DNA from: Viridothelium virens
Taxonomy: Eukaryota; Ascomycota; Dothideomycetes; Trypetheliales; Trypetheliaceae
Assembly (NCBI GenBank): GCA_010094025.1
Contig: ML991779.1
Coordinates: 124,001-188,000 of the forward strand
Reading direction: 5' to 3'
DNA length: 64,000 nt
This document shows positions 35,468 through 46,809 of this stretch, one piece after another. Each line of letters starts with the position of its first letter. The stretch's first letter is position 1. The position numbers were made by a program, and so were the translations under genes. The notes beneath the pieces were generated by a model, which did not search any database, had not been told where the DNA came from, and saw only the letters and a list, made by a program, of their open reading frames with translations.

Positions 35468-38400
35468 ATGGCATCGACACAACAATCTCCAGAAGCCAGA
35501 GAGCTCTCTCTTGTGGGCAAAGTGGAGTTGAGAATCGCCTTGGCAAATACAGATACCCAGTTACAAGACCTCCTGAATACCTACCTTGCTCCGTTACTCC
35601 TCAAACTCGCATCGGAGCATCGTGCGGTACGGGATAAAGTCATCACTATTTGCCACCACATCAAGAGTCGGATCCAACCACCTTCTATCAAGCTTCCAGT
35701 TTCGGCGCTATTGAAGCAGTTCAAAGAACACTCGCATAAGCCACTTGTCCGCCAGTTTGATCTGCAGTACATTCAGCAAGGTCTTTCACGGCTATCGAGA
35801 TCCGAACAAGTCGATCTGTTGCCCGACTTAATTCACGGCATCGCGAGAACCTCAACATCATCTCTAGAACATGCATCGCAGATTTTCTTCCTGCTCTTAC
35901 GGGTAATGACACAATATGATCTACCTCCGAGGGAATCGAACCAGGATCGAGAGCTACAAAGCCAACTTCAAGTTGCTGAGGAAGATGCAGATTTCCTCAG
36001 ACGCCGTTTCGGTGATCTTATCCTTTTCAATCCAACACCCACCAAGAGTGTCCCAGGCCTTACTGCGGACGAATATAAATTTCTAGATTCCGAAGAAAGG
36101 CCTCAAACTTGGGATCAAAAGTCTGGAGGAGGGCTTAATCTCGCAGAAACGAAGTACATGATCTGCCAATGGCTTACGAGCGATATCTTCACCCATGATC
36201 AACGCCTCGTACCGGCCTTATTCGCCTCCGCAGACGCCAACCCGCGAGTATCAGAGCTCGGAGATGACCTATTGAAACGAACGCTTCCAAATATCAACCT
36301 CGAGGATGAGGCGCTCATCAATGTACTTTTTGGCTTTTATTTTGGTGGTCCAGTGACCTCGCCAGCGCGCGCCCCATTACGAATCAAAATCTTGACTCTC
36401 ATCAGTAAGTCTCTCCTCAGTACTACTTTTGCCGATAAGATCGTGCAATTGGTCGAGGACGGACTTCTGAGCGAACAAGTCGAGAGGATCATGGTGCGTG
36501 GTCGAGAGACTACGAAGATGCGAACCGCAATTTTCAGCTACATCAATTTCGTCGCGCGACAAGGCACTGGTTCCAGTACGCGAGCGGTAGCACATAAGCT
36601 AGTGTATGCTCTCAAAGACTTCATCGAAACCCAAGGGTGGCCTGTCGCTAACCCCGGAGAGGATTGTGCACTTCGAGGTCTTGGTTACGAGATCATAGGA
36701 TTGTTTCTAAAGGCCGGTCCTCCCGAGCTATTGCAGGAGGAGAATCTCGAGTTACTCCGCTGGCTGTTCCGATCTCTACGAGAGGATAACTCGGGAAACA
36801 GTACGTCCGTGAGCCTGGAAGAGACATTGTCTACCCTTATGGGTGCTTTCAGCCACGTTGAAGATCGAGACGTTGAAGATAGTCTACGACAGTTTCTTCT
36901 CGAGCAAATGAACGACCTCGATCAGTCAGATAATGCCGCCGCAAGATTAGGCAAGCCTTCTTTCAGTCGAAGCACACGTTACATCACCGTTCGTTTTGCC
37001 AATCGATGCCTCCCATATCATGATGTCGTCGCTCGATGGGTCGATGTTCTTGCTCTTGAGCATGGCAGCCAGGAGAGACATGAAGTCATCGAAGAAGCAA
37101 AGAAAGGCCTAGACCCTTATTGGCACCTAATGAACCAAAGCTGGGACGAGCGTTCGAATAGATCGGGTGATGTGAACCAGCCTCAAGAATTAAGATTCCC
37201 CGACTTTTCAAGTACTGCATCCTTCTTTCTGGGACTCGTTGATCATCAAAACCTTCCAGCTGCTGATTGCTACCAAGAAAGTCCTGGTTCCGCTGCCGCA
37301 CTACAAGGACGTCAACCAGCCGCGTGTTCAGCGGCTGTGAGATTTTGCCGACAGATGCTGGTTGTGGAAGCAATGACTGCGTCCGAGGAGCCCAACATCA
37401 GCATTAACGCGGACTGGGAGCGTAAAGTGGACTTGACCGTTGCAACCAGCGGAGCTGCAAGATTGGCCATTTTAAAGGCTCTGCGAGTTGCCGAGGAGAG
37501 CGAATCTAAGAACCACCATCCAGTATTGGAGCTTCTCAAGGCCTCGTCTCAATGTTTCCAGAAATTCGAGGGTAGCTCACCGGGTTTCGCAGATTGTCGT
37601 CGACAGTGTGGAGAGATCTTCATCGAGCTATGCTCTTTAGGCTCGAATGCCTTTCTTTCTCCCATCATTTCTGTTGCATTAAACTTAGAGAGGCAGACAG
37701 AGGCAAACGATCCACAAACGCGGGCACTAGCAGCCCAGGCATTTGGGATTCTGGCCACGCATGAACGGAGTCATTGGTCCCGAGTTTTTGACGTTCTTCA
37801 CGGTCTCCAGAAAACATGCCAGATAAGCAGCACAGCAGTTGGAGCACAAGTCAATAAGATCCATGGAGCTCTCCTTGCGCTCGGCTTTTTCTTCAGTCGT
37901 CTGTCGTTTCGCCGCGGCGAGGCTCATGAGGAAAACTGGTTTCAACAAAATTTTGATCAATTTCTCAAGGTCCTCTTCGCAATTGTGCAAAAGTCGAAGG
38001 ACGCACTGCTACTAGATGCCACTTTTACCGCTCTTGACCAAGTTGCTTTGTTTCATGCTATTACGCCGGAGATGATCTCGAAATACGTCAGTCTTGAAGA
38101 ACTGGTTCTGAAGGTTGCAAACACCGCCAAATCAGGGAACGAGAAAGCAATCGCCTGTTTAGCTCATCTTGCAATGGTGATTGAAGGTAAGGACGAAAGT
38201 GAGAAGGCGTACGTGAAGAGCATCGAGGAATCCTTGCATGACCTGCATGAAATCAAACAGACAGAAAGTCAATTCGCCGTAGGAGAAGCTTTGAGTTGTC
38301 TGGCTTGTGGGTGGGACTCCAAGGCTCTGGCAACGAAGATCGACGTGGAAGCAAGCGTTCCAGAAATTTCGAAACGCTATCAGTCGGCACTGCCGCAAAT

Positions 38401-41056
38401 CATTGATAGGACGCTTGAGGACTGCCGCCAGACTAAACCTTCATTGAAGAAGGCGGCTGTGATCTGGCTGCTATGTTTGATCCAGTACTGCGGGCATCGG
38501 ACAGAAGTTCAAGAACGCCTTCCAGCTTGCCAGGGAGCTTTTAAGCGCTGCCTGTCCGACCGCGATACGTTGGTCCAAGAATCCGCCTCTCGAGGTCTCG
38601 GTTTGGTCTATGAACATGGCGATCGTCAATTGAAAGATGACCTCGTCCGAGATCTTGTCGGTTCCTTTTCGAGCGACAAGGCCCAGACTTCAGGAACGGT
38701 CACCGAAGACACCCAATTGTTTGAAGCTGGTGCACTTCCTACCGGCGACGGCAATAGCATCACAACGTATAAGGATATTATGAACCTCGCTGCAGAGGTT
38801 GGTGACTCTAGTCTCGTCTACCGCTTCATGTCCCTAGCCTCGAATAATGCGATATGGTCGACGAGGGCGGCCTTTGGGCGCTTTGGTCTAAGCAACGTCC
38901 TCTCGGATTCCAGTGTTGATGGGTACCTAGCCGAGAATCCCAAGCTCTTTCCCAAGTTGTTTCGCTACCGCTTTGACCCGAACACCAACGTCCAGAGATC
39001 AATGAATGACATCTGGCATGCCCTCGTAAAGAATCCGACGGCGACTATTGATCATCATTTTGACGCCATGATGGAGGATTTGCTCCAAAGCATTCTTGGG
39101 AGAGAATGGCGAGCACGTCAAGCCTCGTGTGACGCAATCGCGGATCTCATTCAAGCTCGTCCCGCCGAAAAATACGAGAAGTATCTCGGACGTGTCTGGA
39201 CTCTCTGTTTCAAGGTAATGGACGACATTAAAGATTCCGTCAGAGTTGCGGCCGCTGGTCTTGCTCGCACCTTGACTGGCATTCTCACCCGTGGTCTGGA
39301 ATCAAGCGCCTCTTCAGACAAGACCGTCGCGACTCTCAAGGACGTCTTGCCTTTCCTACTGTCCACTCAAGGTCTCGAGTCCTCCGCAGAAGACATCCGA
39401 ATCTTTGCTCTCCACGCCCTCCTTGAGATTATCAAAAGGGCTAGCGCTCCTACCCTACGTCCTTTCATTCCCGAGTTGGTGGAGAAGATATTAGGGCTTC
39501 TCAGCACCATGGAGCCTGAAGCAGTCAATTATGTTCACATGAATGCCCAACGATATAACCTCACAGAGCAAAGGATCGATGATATGCGTCTGGCTAGCGT
39601 CCGCGCCAGCCCGCTTATGGAAGCCGTCGAGCGCTGCCTGGACCTTCTCGACGATGCAACGATGAAAGCGCTCGTCCCGAAGATAGAATCAGCAATGAAG
39701 ACCGCCGTTGGTATGCCAAGCAAAGCTGGTTGCAGCAGGATCTTAGTATCCCTAAGCACGCGACACAGCTTTGTGTTCCGCCCCCATTCAGATCACTTCT
39801 TAAACCTTGTCCAGAAGCTCATAATGGATCGAAACGAGACGGTCAGCTTGAGCTACGCAGCTAGTGGCGGGTACGTGGCGCGAGGTGCGAGTGACAAGGC
39901 TGTGATTCAGCTTGCTACATTCCTGAAGCAGAAGCTGTACTTCGGTTCTGGGGACGATCGCTCCAGACTAATCGCTGGTGAGCTCGTGCAGGCTGTGGCC
40001 AAACATGCATCTGATCGATTCAACAGTTTCGCTTCAGAATTTGTGCCATTCGTCTTCTTCGCAAAGCACGACAGCAATGATGCGATAAAGGACGTCTTCA
40101 GAGAAATCTGGGGTGAGCACGTTGGCGGCTCGAGAACGGTGTCATTGCACTTAAAGGAGATTCTCGGACTGGCTGCAGAGCATCTAGGGTCCTCAAGGTG
40201 GGTTCTGAAACATGCGGCGTCTCGAACAATAGCGGATGTAGTAGATGCAATCACTGGGAACGTTGGACAGAGCATGAGTACTTCAGAGGCAGAGACTCTG
40301 TGGGAGCCACTCTGCACCGCTCTAAGCGGGAAGACATGGGAGGGAAAGGAAGTGGTGTTAGAAGCTTTTGCGACGTTTGTGCAGAAAGGCCCGGGAGAGT
40401 TTCTATCAAAGAACAACGTCGCAGACGAGGTCAAAAAGATCGCTATGAGAGAAGCAAAGCGGCAGAACGAAGCTTACCGGCCCCATGCATATGCAGCTCT
40501 CGGTCGAGTTGCGGCAGCCCGGAAGGACCAAGACTTTGCGGTCGTTGATATCATAGGGTCTGTTATTGATCAACTCACGAACCCAGACGAGGATGCCATG
40601 GACATCGACTCCGGGAAGGGTTCTCAAAAAGACACGCTAAGGGATCTGACATTGGAAAATGCCATCGAGGCCCTGGCTCCTGGTGTCAACTTACAGGGCG
40701 AAGGAGCTTACGAATTTCTCGACATTGTGGGGAAAACAGAAAACCTCAAACCTGTACCTACGACCATCTCTTCGGCAGTCTTCACGGCCAGTCGCGACCT
40801 CCTCAAGAGATCTCTGACCGAGAAAGTCAAATTGGGTTTCCAGGCGATTGCAAGGTTTGCGGATACACTCTTCGAGCCAGTTGACGGACCTGAACAGCTC
40901 CGTAAGGTGCGAGCAGGTGCCATTCTGGAGCTCAGTAAGGTAGAGATGGAGGCTGACGCGAAGAGTGAAATGATGGAGAAAGTCACGAAAGAGATTGAGA
41001 AAGAAGTTTCTCCTGCTGTAAAGCAGGAGCTAGAGCAGGCGAGGTTGAATCTCTGA
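35468..41056 (+). CDS. ecm29: Proteasome adaptor/scaffold ECM29
   Basis: A single intronless exon encodes 1862 residues, almost the length of yeast Ecm29 (1868). The protein is an all-helical HEAT-repeat solenoid that binds both the 20S core and the 19S cap and acts in quality control and tethering of 26S proteasomes. The N-terminal block SEHRAVRDKVITICHHIKSR followed by LPVSALLKQF is characteristic of the family, as is the later stretch EDTQLFEAGALPTGDG...TTYKDIMNLAAEVGDSSLVYRFM near residues 1085-1125. The ATG at 35468 is preferred over 35375, whose extra 31 residues are unlike the family. It lies 844 bases downstream of the PRE10 stop and on the same strand, and 791 bases before UBX5. A large uninterrupted frame among intron-bearing neighbours is unusual in this window. 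Confidence 0.94.
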   Translation: MASTQQSPEARELSLVGKVELRIALANTDTQLQDLLNTYLAPLLLKLASEHRAVRDKVITICHHIKSRIQPPSIKLPVSALLKQFKEHSHKPLVRQFDLQYIQQGLSRLSRSEQVDLLPDLIHGIARTSTSSLEHASQIFFLLLRVMTQYDLPPRESNQDRELQSQLQVAEEDADFLRRRFGDLILFNPTPTKSVPGLTADEYKFLDSEERPQTWDQKSGGGLNLAETKYMICQWLTSDIFTHDQRLVPALFASADANPRVSELGDDLLKRTLPNINLEDEALINVLFGFYFGGPVTSPARAPLRIKILTLISKSLLSTTFADKIVQLVEDGLLSEQVERIMVRGRETTKMRTAIFSYINFVARQGTGSSTRAVAHKLVYALKDFIETQGWPVANPGEDCALRGLGYEIIGLFLKAGPPELLQEENLELLRWLFRSLREDNSGNSTSVSLEETLSTLMGAFSHVEDRDVEDSLRQFLLEQMNDLDQSDNAAARLGKPSFSRSTRYITVRFANRCLPYHDVVARWVDVLALEHGSQERHEVIEEAKKGLDPYWHLMNQSWDERSNRSGDVNQPQELRFPDFSSTASFFLGLVDHQNLPAADCYQESPGSAAALQGRQPAACSAAVRFCRQMLVVEAMTASEEPNISINADWERKVDLTVATSGAARLAILKALRVAEESESKNHHPVLELLKASSQCFQKFEGSSPGFADCRRQCGEIFIELCSLGSNAFLSPIISVALNLERQTEANDPQTRALAAQAFGILATHERSHWSRVFDVLHGLQKTCQISSTAVGAQVNKIHGALLALGFFFSRLSFRRGEAHEENWFQQNFDQFLKVLFAIVQKSKDALLLDATFTALDQVALFHAITPEMISKYVSLEELVLKVANTAKSGNEKAIACLAHLAMVIEGKDESEKAYVKSIEESLHDLHEIKQTESQFAVGEALSCLACGWDSKALATKIDVEASVPEISKRYQSALPQIIDRTLEDCRQTKPSLKKAAVIWLLCLIQYCGHRTEVQERLPACQGAFKRCLSDRDTLVQESASRGLGLVYEHGDRQLKDDLVRDLVGSFSSDKAQTSGTVTEDTQLFEAGALPTGDGNSITTYKDIMNLAAEVGDSSLVYRFMSLASNNAIWSTRAAFGRFGLSNVLSDSSVDGYLAENPKLFPKLFRYRFDPNTNVQRSMNDIWHALVKNPTATIDHHFDAMMEDLLQSILGREWRARQASCDAIADLIQARPAEKYEKYLGRVWTLCFKVMDDIKDSVRVAAAGLARTLTGILTRGLESSASSDKTVATLKDVLPFLLSTQGLESSAEDIRIFALHALLEIIKRASAPTLRPFIPELVEKILGLLSTMEPEAVNYVHMNAQRYNLTEQRIDDMRLASVRASPLMEAVERCLDLLDDATMKALVPKIESAMKTAVGMPSKAGCSRILVSLSTRHSFVFRPHSDHFLNLVQKLIMDRNETVSLSYAASGGYVARGASDKAVIQLATFLKQKLYFGSGDDRSRLIAGELVQAVAKHASDRFNSFASEFVPFVFFAKHDSNDAIKDVFREIWGEHVGGSRTVSLHLKEILGLAAEHLGSSRWVLKHAASRTIADVVDAITGNVGQSMSTSEAETLWEPLCTALSGKTWEGKEVVLEAFATFVQKGPGEFLSKNNVADEVKKIAMREAKRQNEAYRPHAYAALGRVAAARKDQDFAVVDIIGSVIDQLTNPDEDAMDIDSGKGSQKDTLRDLTLENAIEALAPGVNLQGEGAYEFLDIVGKTENLKPVPTTISSAVFTASRDLLKRSLTEKVKLGFQAIARFADTLFEPVDGPEQLRKVRAGAILELSKVEMEADAKSEMMEKVTKEIEKEVSPAVKQELEQARLNL

Positions 41057-41847
41057 AAGATTGTATTCTAGTAAAATGATGTCTGGGCAATCCCCAGTCG
41101 AATTCTCAAGTGAGCACTGCGTTGTGAATATGAAACCATTCTTGCTTGTCACCGAATTCGCGTGAACTCATCATACCCGATTCAAAACAGGGCCTATTCC
41201 ATCGAAAGTGACCTCATGTGTCTTTGGTTGTACTTTTGCGTCTGCGACTATCCGTGGGCGGATCAAGAAAATGTTGCATTTGCTTTTCTATTTCGAAGCG
41301 TGACGATTGTTGAATACCTTATGAGGTGGGACTATAAGATTGGGTGACGCCTGCCCGTGCATGCAAACGCTGCGTCATCGGAGCAAACGCCGGCGTCTCT
41401 GTACAAACCCCAGATCAACTCTGACCAAACTGTCTTATTGTGTCTCTCATCCTTTAAGACCTACTTCACTATCCGGGCCTATCGCTCGTCTTCCTCAATT
41501 ACAATACTCCCTTCAGACTCGGAACAGGCTTAGGCTAAAGCTTCCCTGCACACTCGCTGACTCCAAGGAGAGGCAGCCACGCCACACGTAATCCCTGCGA
41601 AGCATGTCCACATCCTTCTAAAAATTGAGGATACCACGCGTCAACCGTCGCTGCCATTTGCGGAGCTGTTCGATCAGTCACCTAGCTCTGAAACTATCTA
41701 TTTCCATTCATCAACATTCGCTACCGTCCCGTGGTCTGGCTTGTATCGCTTGATTGGTACTGATCTAGTGACGACTTCATCCCACTTTCTTTTGGCCTTG
41801 CGCCACTCCTCCTGGGGACTCCGTCTGTCCCGCAAAAAATTATCACA
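41057..41847. other. ECM29-UBX5 intergenic region
   Basis: 791 bases with no recognisable gene. It presumably carries the ECM29 3' UTR and the UBX5 promoter. Confidence 0.5.
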
Positions 41848-43488
41848 ATGGTATCGGCTGAAGCTATCGATCAGTTCGTTGAGCTCACTGCTGCCGATCG
41901 TCAAAAAGCATCACAATACCTTTCTGTTTCCGATGATAACCTCGAACAAGCAGTCCAGTTATTCTTTGAGACTGGTGGAATCGACCTGGGTACTCAGACA
42001 GCGGCAGCACCGCCTTCTCAACATGGACCGAGCAATCCAATTCCAGTTGACTCCGACTCCGACGATGTACAGATGAGCGACGGCCCCCACTCTCAAGCAC
42101 AACAAGCTCCTGTGGCCTCATATGAAGATGATGAAGCTATGGCGCGCCGGTTACAAGAGGAGGCATACGGTGCGGGAGCATCAAGCGGTGGAAATGTGGA
42201 TGAGGAGGGAGTACGAGCACCCATAGGCAGAACGACAGAAACGCTAGTTGGTGGACCGGCAGATTGGAGAAGCGATCCCGATGAAATGCGGGCTGCCATC
42301 GCAGAGCAGATGATGACTCGGCAACAGCGGCGCGGTGCTGGCAGGCCGTCAATATTTAATCAGCAGCCGTCGGTCTGGGAGAACAGGGAAGAAATGCCAA
42401 ATCCTCGCGTACCCATTGACACCACCGGCGGCTCAACCTTACCAGCGTCGAAAGCAAATATGTTGGCTGAAATGTACCGTCCGCCATTTGATATCATGTC
42501 ACGCGTCTCTTGGGATGCTGCTCGCGACGAAGGCAAAGAATCGCTGAAGTGGCTTTTAGTCAATGTACAAGACCAGTCTATCTTTGACTGCCAACTTCTA
42601 AATCGGGACATCTGGAAGAACAGCGAGATCAAGGAGACGATTAAGGAGCACTTCATCTTCTTACAATATTCCAAAGATGACATGCGCGGTGACAAGTACA
42701 TGCAATACTACTTCCACAATCGAGATAGCGAAGAGGCATATCCACACATTGCAATCGTCGATCCACGCACTGGGGAGCAGGTGAAGGTGTGGTCTGGTCC
42801 TCCTGTTCCCAAACCTCTGGATTTTCTTGGCCAACTACATGAATTTCTCGATCGGTACAGTCTCAAGGCGAATGCTCGGAACCCAGTTGCAACGAAAAAG
42901 CCGGAGAAGAAGCAAAAAGACGTGGCTAACATGACGGAGGAAGAGATGCTACAAATGGCCATGCAAAATAGCCTTGCTCACAATCCTAACGGAGGGCCAC
43001 GCGACGATGATCCCGATGCCCTCACCAAGGCAGATGGCAAAGGCATAGCCAAAGGCAAAGGTAAAGGCAAAGAGATTGTCAGAGACTCGCTGGACACGGC
43101 AGATATGGGCGCAACCGCTCCTTCAACCACCAACGGTGTGAACCCAAGCGTACCTGTTGCCGATACTCCTCCACCAGTCACATCACCGTTCGCCGCAATC
43201 TCCTCGTTGCATCCGCACACGGAACCACCGGCAGATCCTCAAACGACTACACGTATCCAATTTCGCTCATCCGGTTCACGAATCATCCGCCGTTTTCTGC
43301 TCGTAGACCCAGTCGAGCGTCTGTATGAATGGCTCAAAGCCACTCCGTGGGAAGGGAAAGCTGGGTTAGACTTCGAATTGAGCTTCATGGGTAAGAATCT
43401 GATGGAGGAGGCACAGACGGGTAGGACGGTAGAAGAAGCTGGCCTCAAGAACGGGACGGTGATGGTAGAGTTCTCCGAGAATGAGTAG
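41848..43488 (+). CDS. ubx5: UBA-UAS-UBX protein, UBX5/UBXD7-like Cdc48 cofactor
   Basis: One exon, 546 residues. An N-terminal UBA-like domain (about 1-45, IDQFVELTAADRQKASQYL...LEQAVQLFFETGG) is followed by a UIM-like acidic helix at about 92-104 (YEDDEAMARRLQEEAYG). A thioredoxin-like UAS domain (about 205-345) has KWLLVNVQDQSIFDCQLLNRD. Then come a second UIM-like helix (about 355-375, MTEEEMLQMAMQNSL), a linker and a C-terminal UBX fold (about 465-545). The order is that of yeast Ubx5 and human UBXD7, which link Cdc48/p97 to ubiquitylated substrates and cullin ligases. The usual FPR turn of UBX domains that contacts Cdc48 is not visible; the matching place reads SFMGKNL. Cdc48 binding may therefore be weaker or use other contacts (inference). 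It is the third ubiquitin-proteasome gene in a same-strand row. Confidence 0.92.
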   Translation: MVSAEAIDQFVELTAADRQKASQYLSVSDDNLEQAVQLFFETGGIDLGTQTAAAPPSQHGPSNPIPVDSDSDDVQMSDGPHSQAQQAPVASYEDDEAMARRLQEEAYGAGASSGGNVDEEGVRAPIGRTTETLVGGPADWRSDPDEMRAAIAEQMMTRQQRRGAGRPSIFNQQPSVWENREEMPNPRVPIDTTGGSTLPASKANMLAEMYRPPFDIMSRVSWDAARDEGKESLKWLLVNVQDQSIFDCQLLNRDIWKNSEIKETIKEHFIFLQYSKDDMRGDKYMQYYFHNRDSEEAYPHIAIVDPRTGEQVKVWSGPPVPKPLDFLGQLHEFLDRYSLKANARNPVATKKPEKKQKDVANMTEEEMLQMAMQNSLAHNPNGGPRDDDPDALTKADGKGIAKGKGKGKEIVRDSLDTADMGATAPSTTNGVNPSVPVADTPPPVTSPFAAISSLHPHTEPPADPQTTTRIQFRSSGSRIIRRFLLVDPVERLYEWLKATPWEGKAGLDFELSFMGKNLMEEAQTGRTVEEAGLKNGTVMVEFSENE

Positions 43489-44851
43489 AGGAAGGCGTTC
43501 TAGATAGATGCATGCATGACTACTGGCGTTCAAGGTTTTGGGGCATGATAAGTGGTGTGATGGGAGGCGTCATGAATTTGCTCGCTCGCTTACGTAGAGT
43601 AGCACGAGCATTTAGCATTGGTTCGTGCAGCAGGTAGCTCCAGTCATTAAACATGACGGGCGGTTTAGAATGGGATGCTGACGCAGCAAGATACACACAA
43701 TTCTATCTTCTCTTTGCAACATGGCGTTTCAATCAAGGGGAGCCACATTGTGGCGGTGCGGGTATAGATTGAAGCCACCCCACCAGCCTACGGTGCAGGT
43801 GCCTACCTATCTTAGGCAGCTCCCTGCATGCGTCACACTTACTCTTTCTTCAGATTCGCCTGGATGCGCTCGTGCAGAACGGGATGTTTGCTACACAGTC
43901 AGGAGACGTCTGAGACAGTCCATCATCCGGATAGCTGTCGATCAGATCATCGCGCTGAACACAAGCGCGCATACTCTGTACCCAGCTGCAGGATGAAATG
44001 CACCAAATGGATGGATAATGACCCAGTCAGCCATACGACAAATGGTCCTTTGTTGATGATGTGTTGCCAGCTCCACGCCCAGACTAAATCCATCCCGTCG
44101 GCTTTCTATTGGCTTGAATCGGCTGCTGTCGGAGCCGCTAGGGTTCTGCTGGTTCTGCTGGGCGTTATATTGTTTCAAAGTGAGATCTCCACGATCTCTT
44201 CGCGCCGCCGTCGACGCGGGTCCTGGCTCATCTCTCCATTCCCTGGATTATTGCTGCCCACTCATACGAAAAGAGACGCCCCCGTCATAGGCCTTCGCCC
44301 GCTTTTGTAGACAGCTTTGAACGAGCTTCTCTTTTAAGCCAAGATTCTTGGTCTCTCCTGGATCCAGTTCTAGAGCTGTTAAATTGCCAGCAGCTCCTTG
44401 GCTTCCGTTACCTACTGGTTTGGAAGGATCGCAAGCCTACCCTCACAAAGGACAAAAGGACCAAGGAATTTTCTGGACCCTCTGAACCAGATACTAAGGA
44501 CAAGTCGATAGACACAAACCGTGCCATCGTCTTTTCGGGTCCGAGTCTGCTTCTCCTCGAGAATTTTCTACCTGCTTATTGCTCATTCCCTCAAAGATCC
44601 TCCCCCCTTGTCCTGCCACGTACTCTGCACTATCGTCAATGAACACTTCCTCAACGCCAGTCCTCGTTCACCACTGTATTTCCTGTGCCTTCGATACCCC
44701 GATTCCCTATTCTGCTTTTGTCTTTTCGCAAAATAATCGCTGTACTCACGTACGTCTATCGCGTTTCTGAAACCATAGCCACTGATCGATTACGTCATAG
44801 TGTGGTGCAACCTATCAAGGCATCAATATCAGGAACGACAACGAAAAGAAG
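43489..44851. other. Intergenic 1.4 kb with a probable long leader; no gene seen
   Basis: No supported coding frame. The plus strand from about 44500 is pyrimidine-rich and likely belongs to the leader of the next gene, which may also contain a leader intron. Confidence 0.5.
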
Positions 44852-45682
44852 ATGCAGGAAGACCTTGCAGGTCTATTTTCGCGAAACTTGACTCTGAGCG
44901 CTCCACCTCCTCCGAGTCAAGTATCTCAATTTCAACCGCCTGCGCAACCGCCATCGGATCAACAGCAAGCATTAAGACAGGACGCTCACCCTACAACGAT
45001 TTCCTTAGCTGACATTCAGCGCCAACCCATCACATATGCATCAACACACTACACGCACTCTGCTCATGCTGTTCCGCGTGCTCATTCCGAACCTCGCACT
45101 CCAAATTTGGAAAGAATCGAGGTTTTCGATACGCTAACGCGAAACTCCATCGACCCCCAATCCCTTCATCCATCCCAACTACATCTATATGCCAATGCAG
45201 ATGCAGACCAAAAACTCCGTCTGCTCGAGCTATGGCGTATCAGTCCTCCAAACTACGGGCGAGACATAGAAGGGCCGAGCGGCACCTGGTATGGCACCAG
45301 CCTGCACCAAGAAGAGCAAATGGCGCGCATACGTTATGAGCATCTCATGGAAGAGCGCAGCATGGTCGGCCACGCCAACCGCCCCGACGAGACCCTTGGA
45401 CTTTCACGAAACGGATTTGAGCAATCCGGCTATGAGCTACTTGCGCAAAGAGACTATGATCACTCTGAAGGTAGTGCAGCTATGCCGCTTCAGGATTTGA
45501 CGAGCTCGTACAACCGAGCCATTGACCCGGCGGGACATTACAATATTGGTGGAATGCCGGAGAAGGGAAGCGCGGCGGAGGATATGGAGAATCAGTATGG
45601 GATGTGGGCGGAGGTTAGAGAAATCCCGTCTGTAGCGCATGGTTCTGGAAATGGAGGTATGGACGACGAGATGGTGATGTGA
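44852..45682 (+). CDS. Uncharacterised Gln/Pro-rich protein
   Basis: One exon of 276 residues; I do not recognise the family. The N-terminal 90 residues are rich in Pro, Gln and Ser and look disordered. The central region, about 85-175, has a denser, more conserved-looking composition: FDTLTRNSIDPQSLHPSQLHLYANADADQKLRLLELWRISPPNYG, then GTWYGTSLHQEEQMARIRYEHLMEE. These could form amphipathic helices. The C-terminus is acidic and methionine-rich (GGMDDEMVM). There is no signal peptide, membrane helix or known catalytic motif. The clean single frame, a leader-like upstream region and non-random composition support a real gene. It lies tail-to-tail with the minus-strand ERD1-like gene. Confidence 0.7.
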   Translation: MQEDLAGLFSRNLTLSAPPPPSQVSQFQPPAQPPSDQQQALRQDAHPTTISLADIQRQPITYASTHYTHSAHAVPRAHSEPRTPNLERIEVFDTLTRNSIDPQSLHPSQLHLYANADADQKLRLLELWRISPPNYGRDIEGPSGTWYGTSLHQEEQMARIRYEHLMEERSMVGHANRPDETLGLSRNGFEQSGYELLAQRDYDHSEGSAAMPLQDLTSSYNRAIDPAGHYNIGGMPEKGSAAEDMENQYGMWAEVREIPSVAHGSGNGGMDDEMVM

Positions 45683-46809
45683 AGAGCGACGGCACCGCGG
45701 GCCATTCTGTGATTTGGACCTCATTGGCTGAAGTTGAACGTTTGATATCTTTCGTTTGGAGGAATGGTATGTTCAAGAGGAAGTCACGGTTTTCCCGGAT
45801 GCTAGTCCGCAAAGTCCTGAACACCTACGCCATCGATCGACTTTTCTTCTTAGTAGGCCATCCGGAGTTGGGGGTCTTTCTACCACTCACTAGATTCCCT
45901 TTCATGGTTTTACTGTTTGGGGCTGTACATAGAAACGTTCAGTTCACAAGATACCCAGAGCTCAGATAGCAAGATTTCCGTACATCAAATCATTCAGACT
46001 TTAGCTCTCCGCGATCTCTTCTTTCAAAATATGAGGACCAGGAATTGTTGCAATATTGCATCTTGAGCTTCATGAGCGGACAGCCCAAGATTGTCAGGCG
46101 GTCCTGAGCGAACGTGATATATCCACGAGCGACAAAATATCAGAAACGAGCCTAGAGAACGGCAGGAGAAGATTGCAGCATCGGAGCAAGAGCAATGTCA
46201 AAAATGATTTTTGACTGGCTTCGTATAGTGATGAGAGAGGAGAGGGGGTTTTGGTGAGTAAGTGGATGGAGCGGACAACAACAATAGACAACTTGGAAGG
46301 GTAGGCTTGTGAAAAGACCTTTTCCAAGGCGGATACTAGAGTTGATTTTTTCTCGGAACGACTGTGATAGACGGTGGGAAGGGGAGACTTACAGGTGGAA
46401 GGAGTGTAGTCGCCATAGCGTCGTCGTAACTTTCGATATGAGCATGCAAATCCGTACACTTACATACTAGTTTGTGAGCACATGGGTTATGAGGTTCATG
46501 AGCACCTTCAGATCGAAAGTTTTGGCACAAGATAGACGATGCCTAGATATTCTGTTTAGTCATGCTCGCTCGTAGCACTCACGAAGATACTGAGTTCCCA
46601 AGAGCTCCGGTTGTGCCTAATACGGAAAATTGGAGCGAACAAACACTGCTGTTGGATCGCCCAAAAAGCGCATGAATTGGGTATTCTGGATATTTGTTTT
46701 CGCTGGAATGTACAAGATGCACGTGTGTCGAGTCAAGTTCGATGATACAGCATCTATGTAGAGCTGTCAAGATTCGCTTCGAACGCAGCAATCACTAGGA
46801 AAAAAGCGT
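45683..46809. other. Convergent intergenic region; no gene seen
   Basis: 1.1 kb between convergent genes. Several minus-strand frames of 60-120 codons exist but have no motif and poor composition. Nothing is supported. Confidence 0.5.

Noticed and set aside
46094-46459. 121-codon minus-strand frame between convergent genes
   Set aside because: No recognisable motif; composition is like random translation and it lies between two gene 3' ends.
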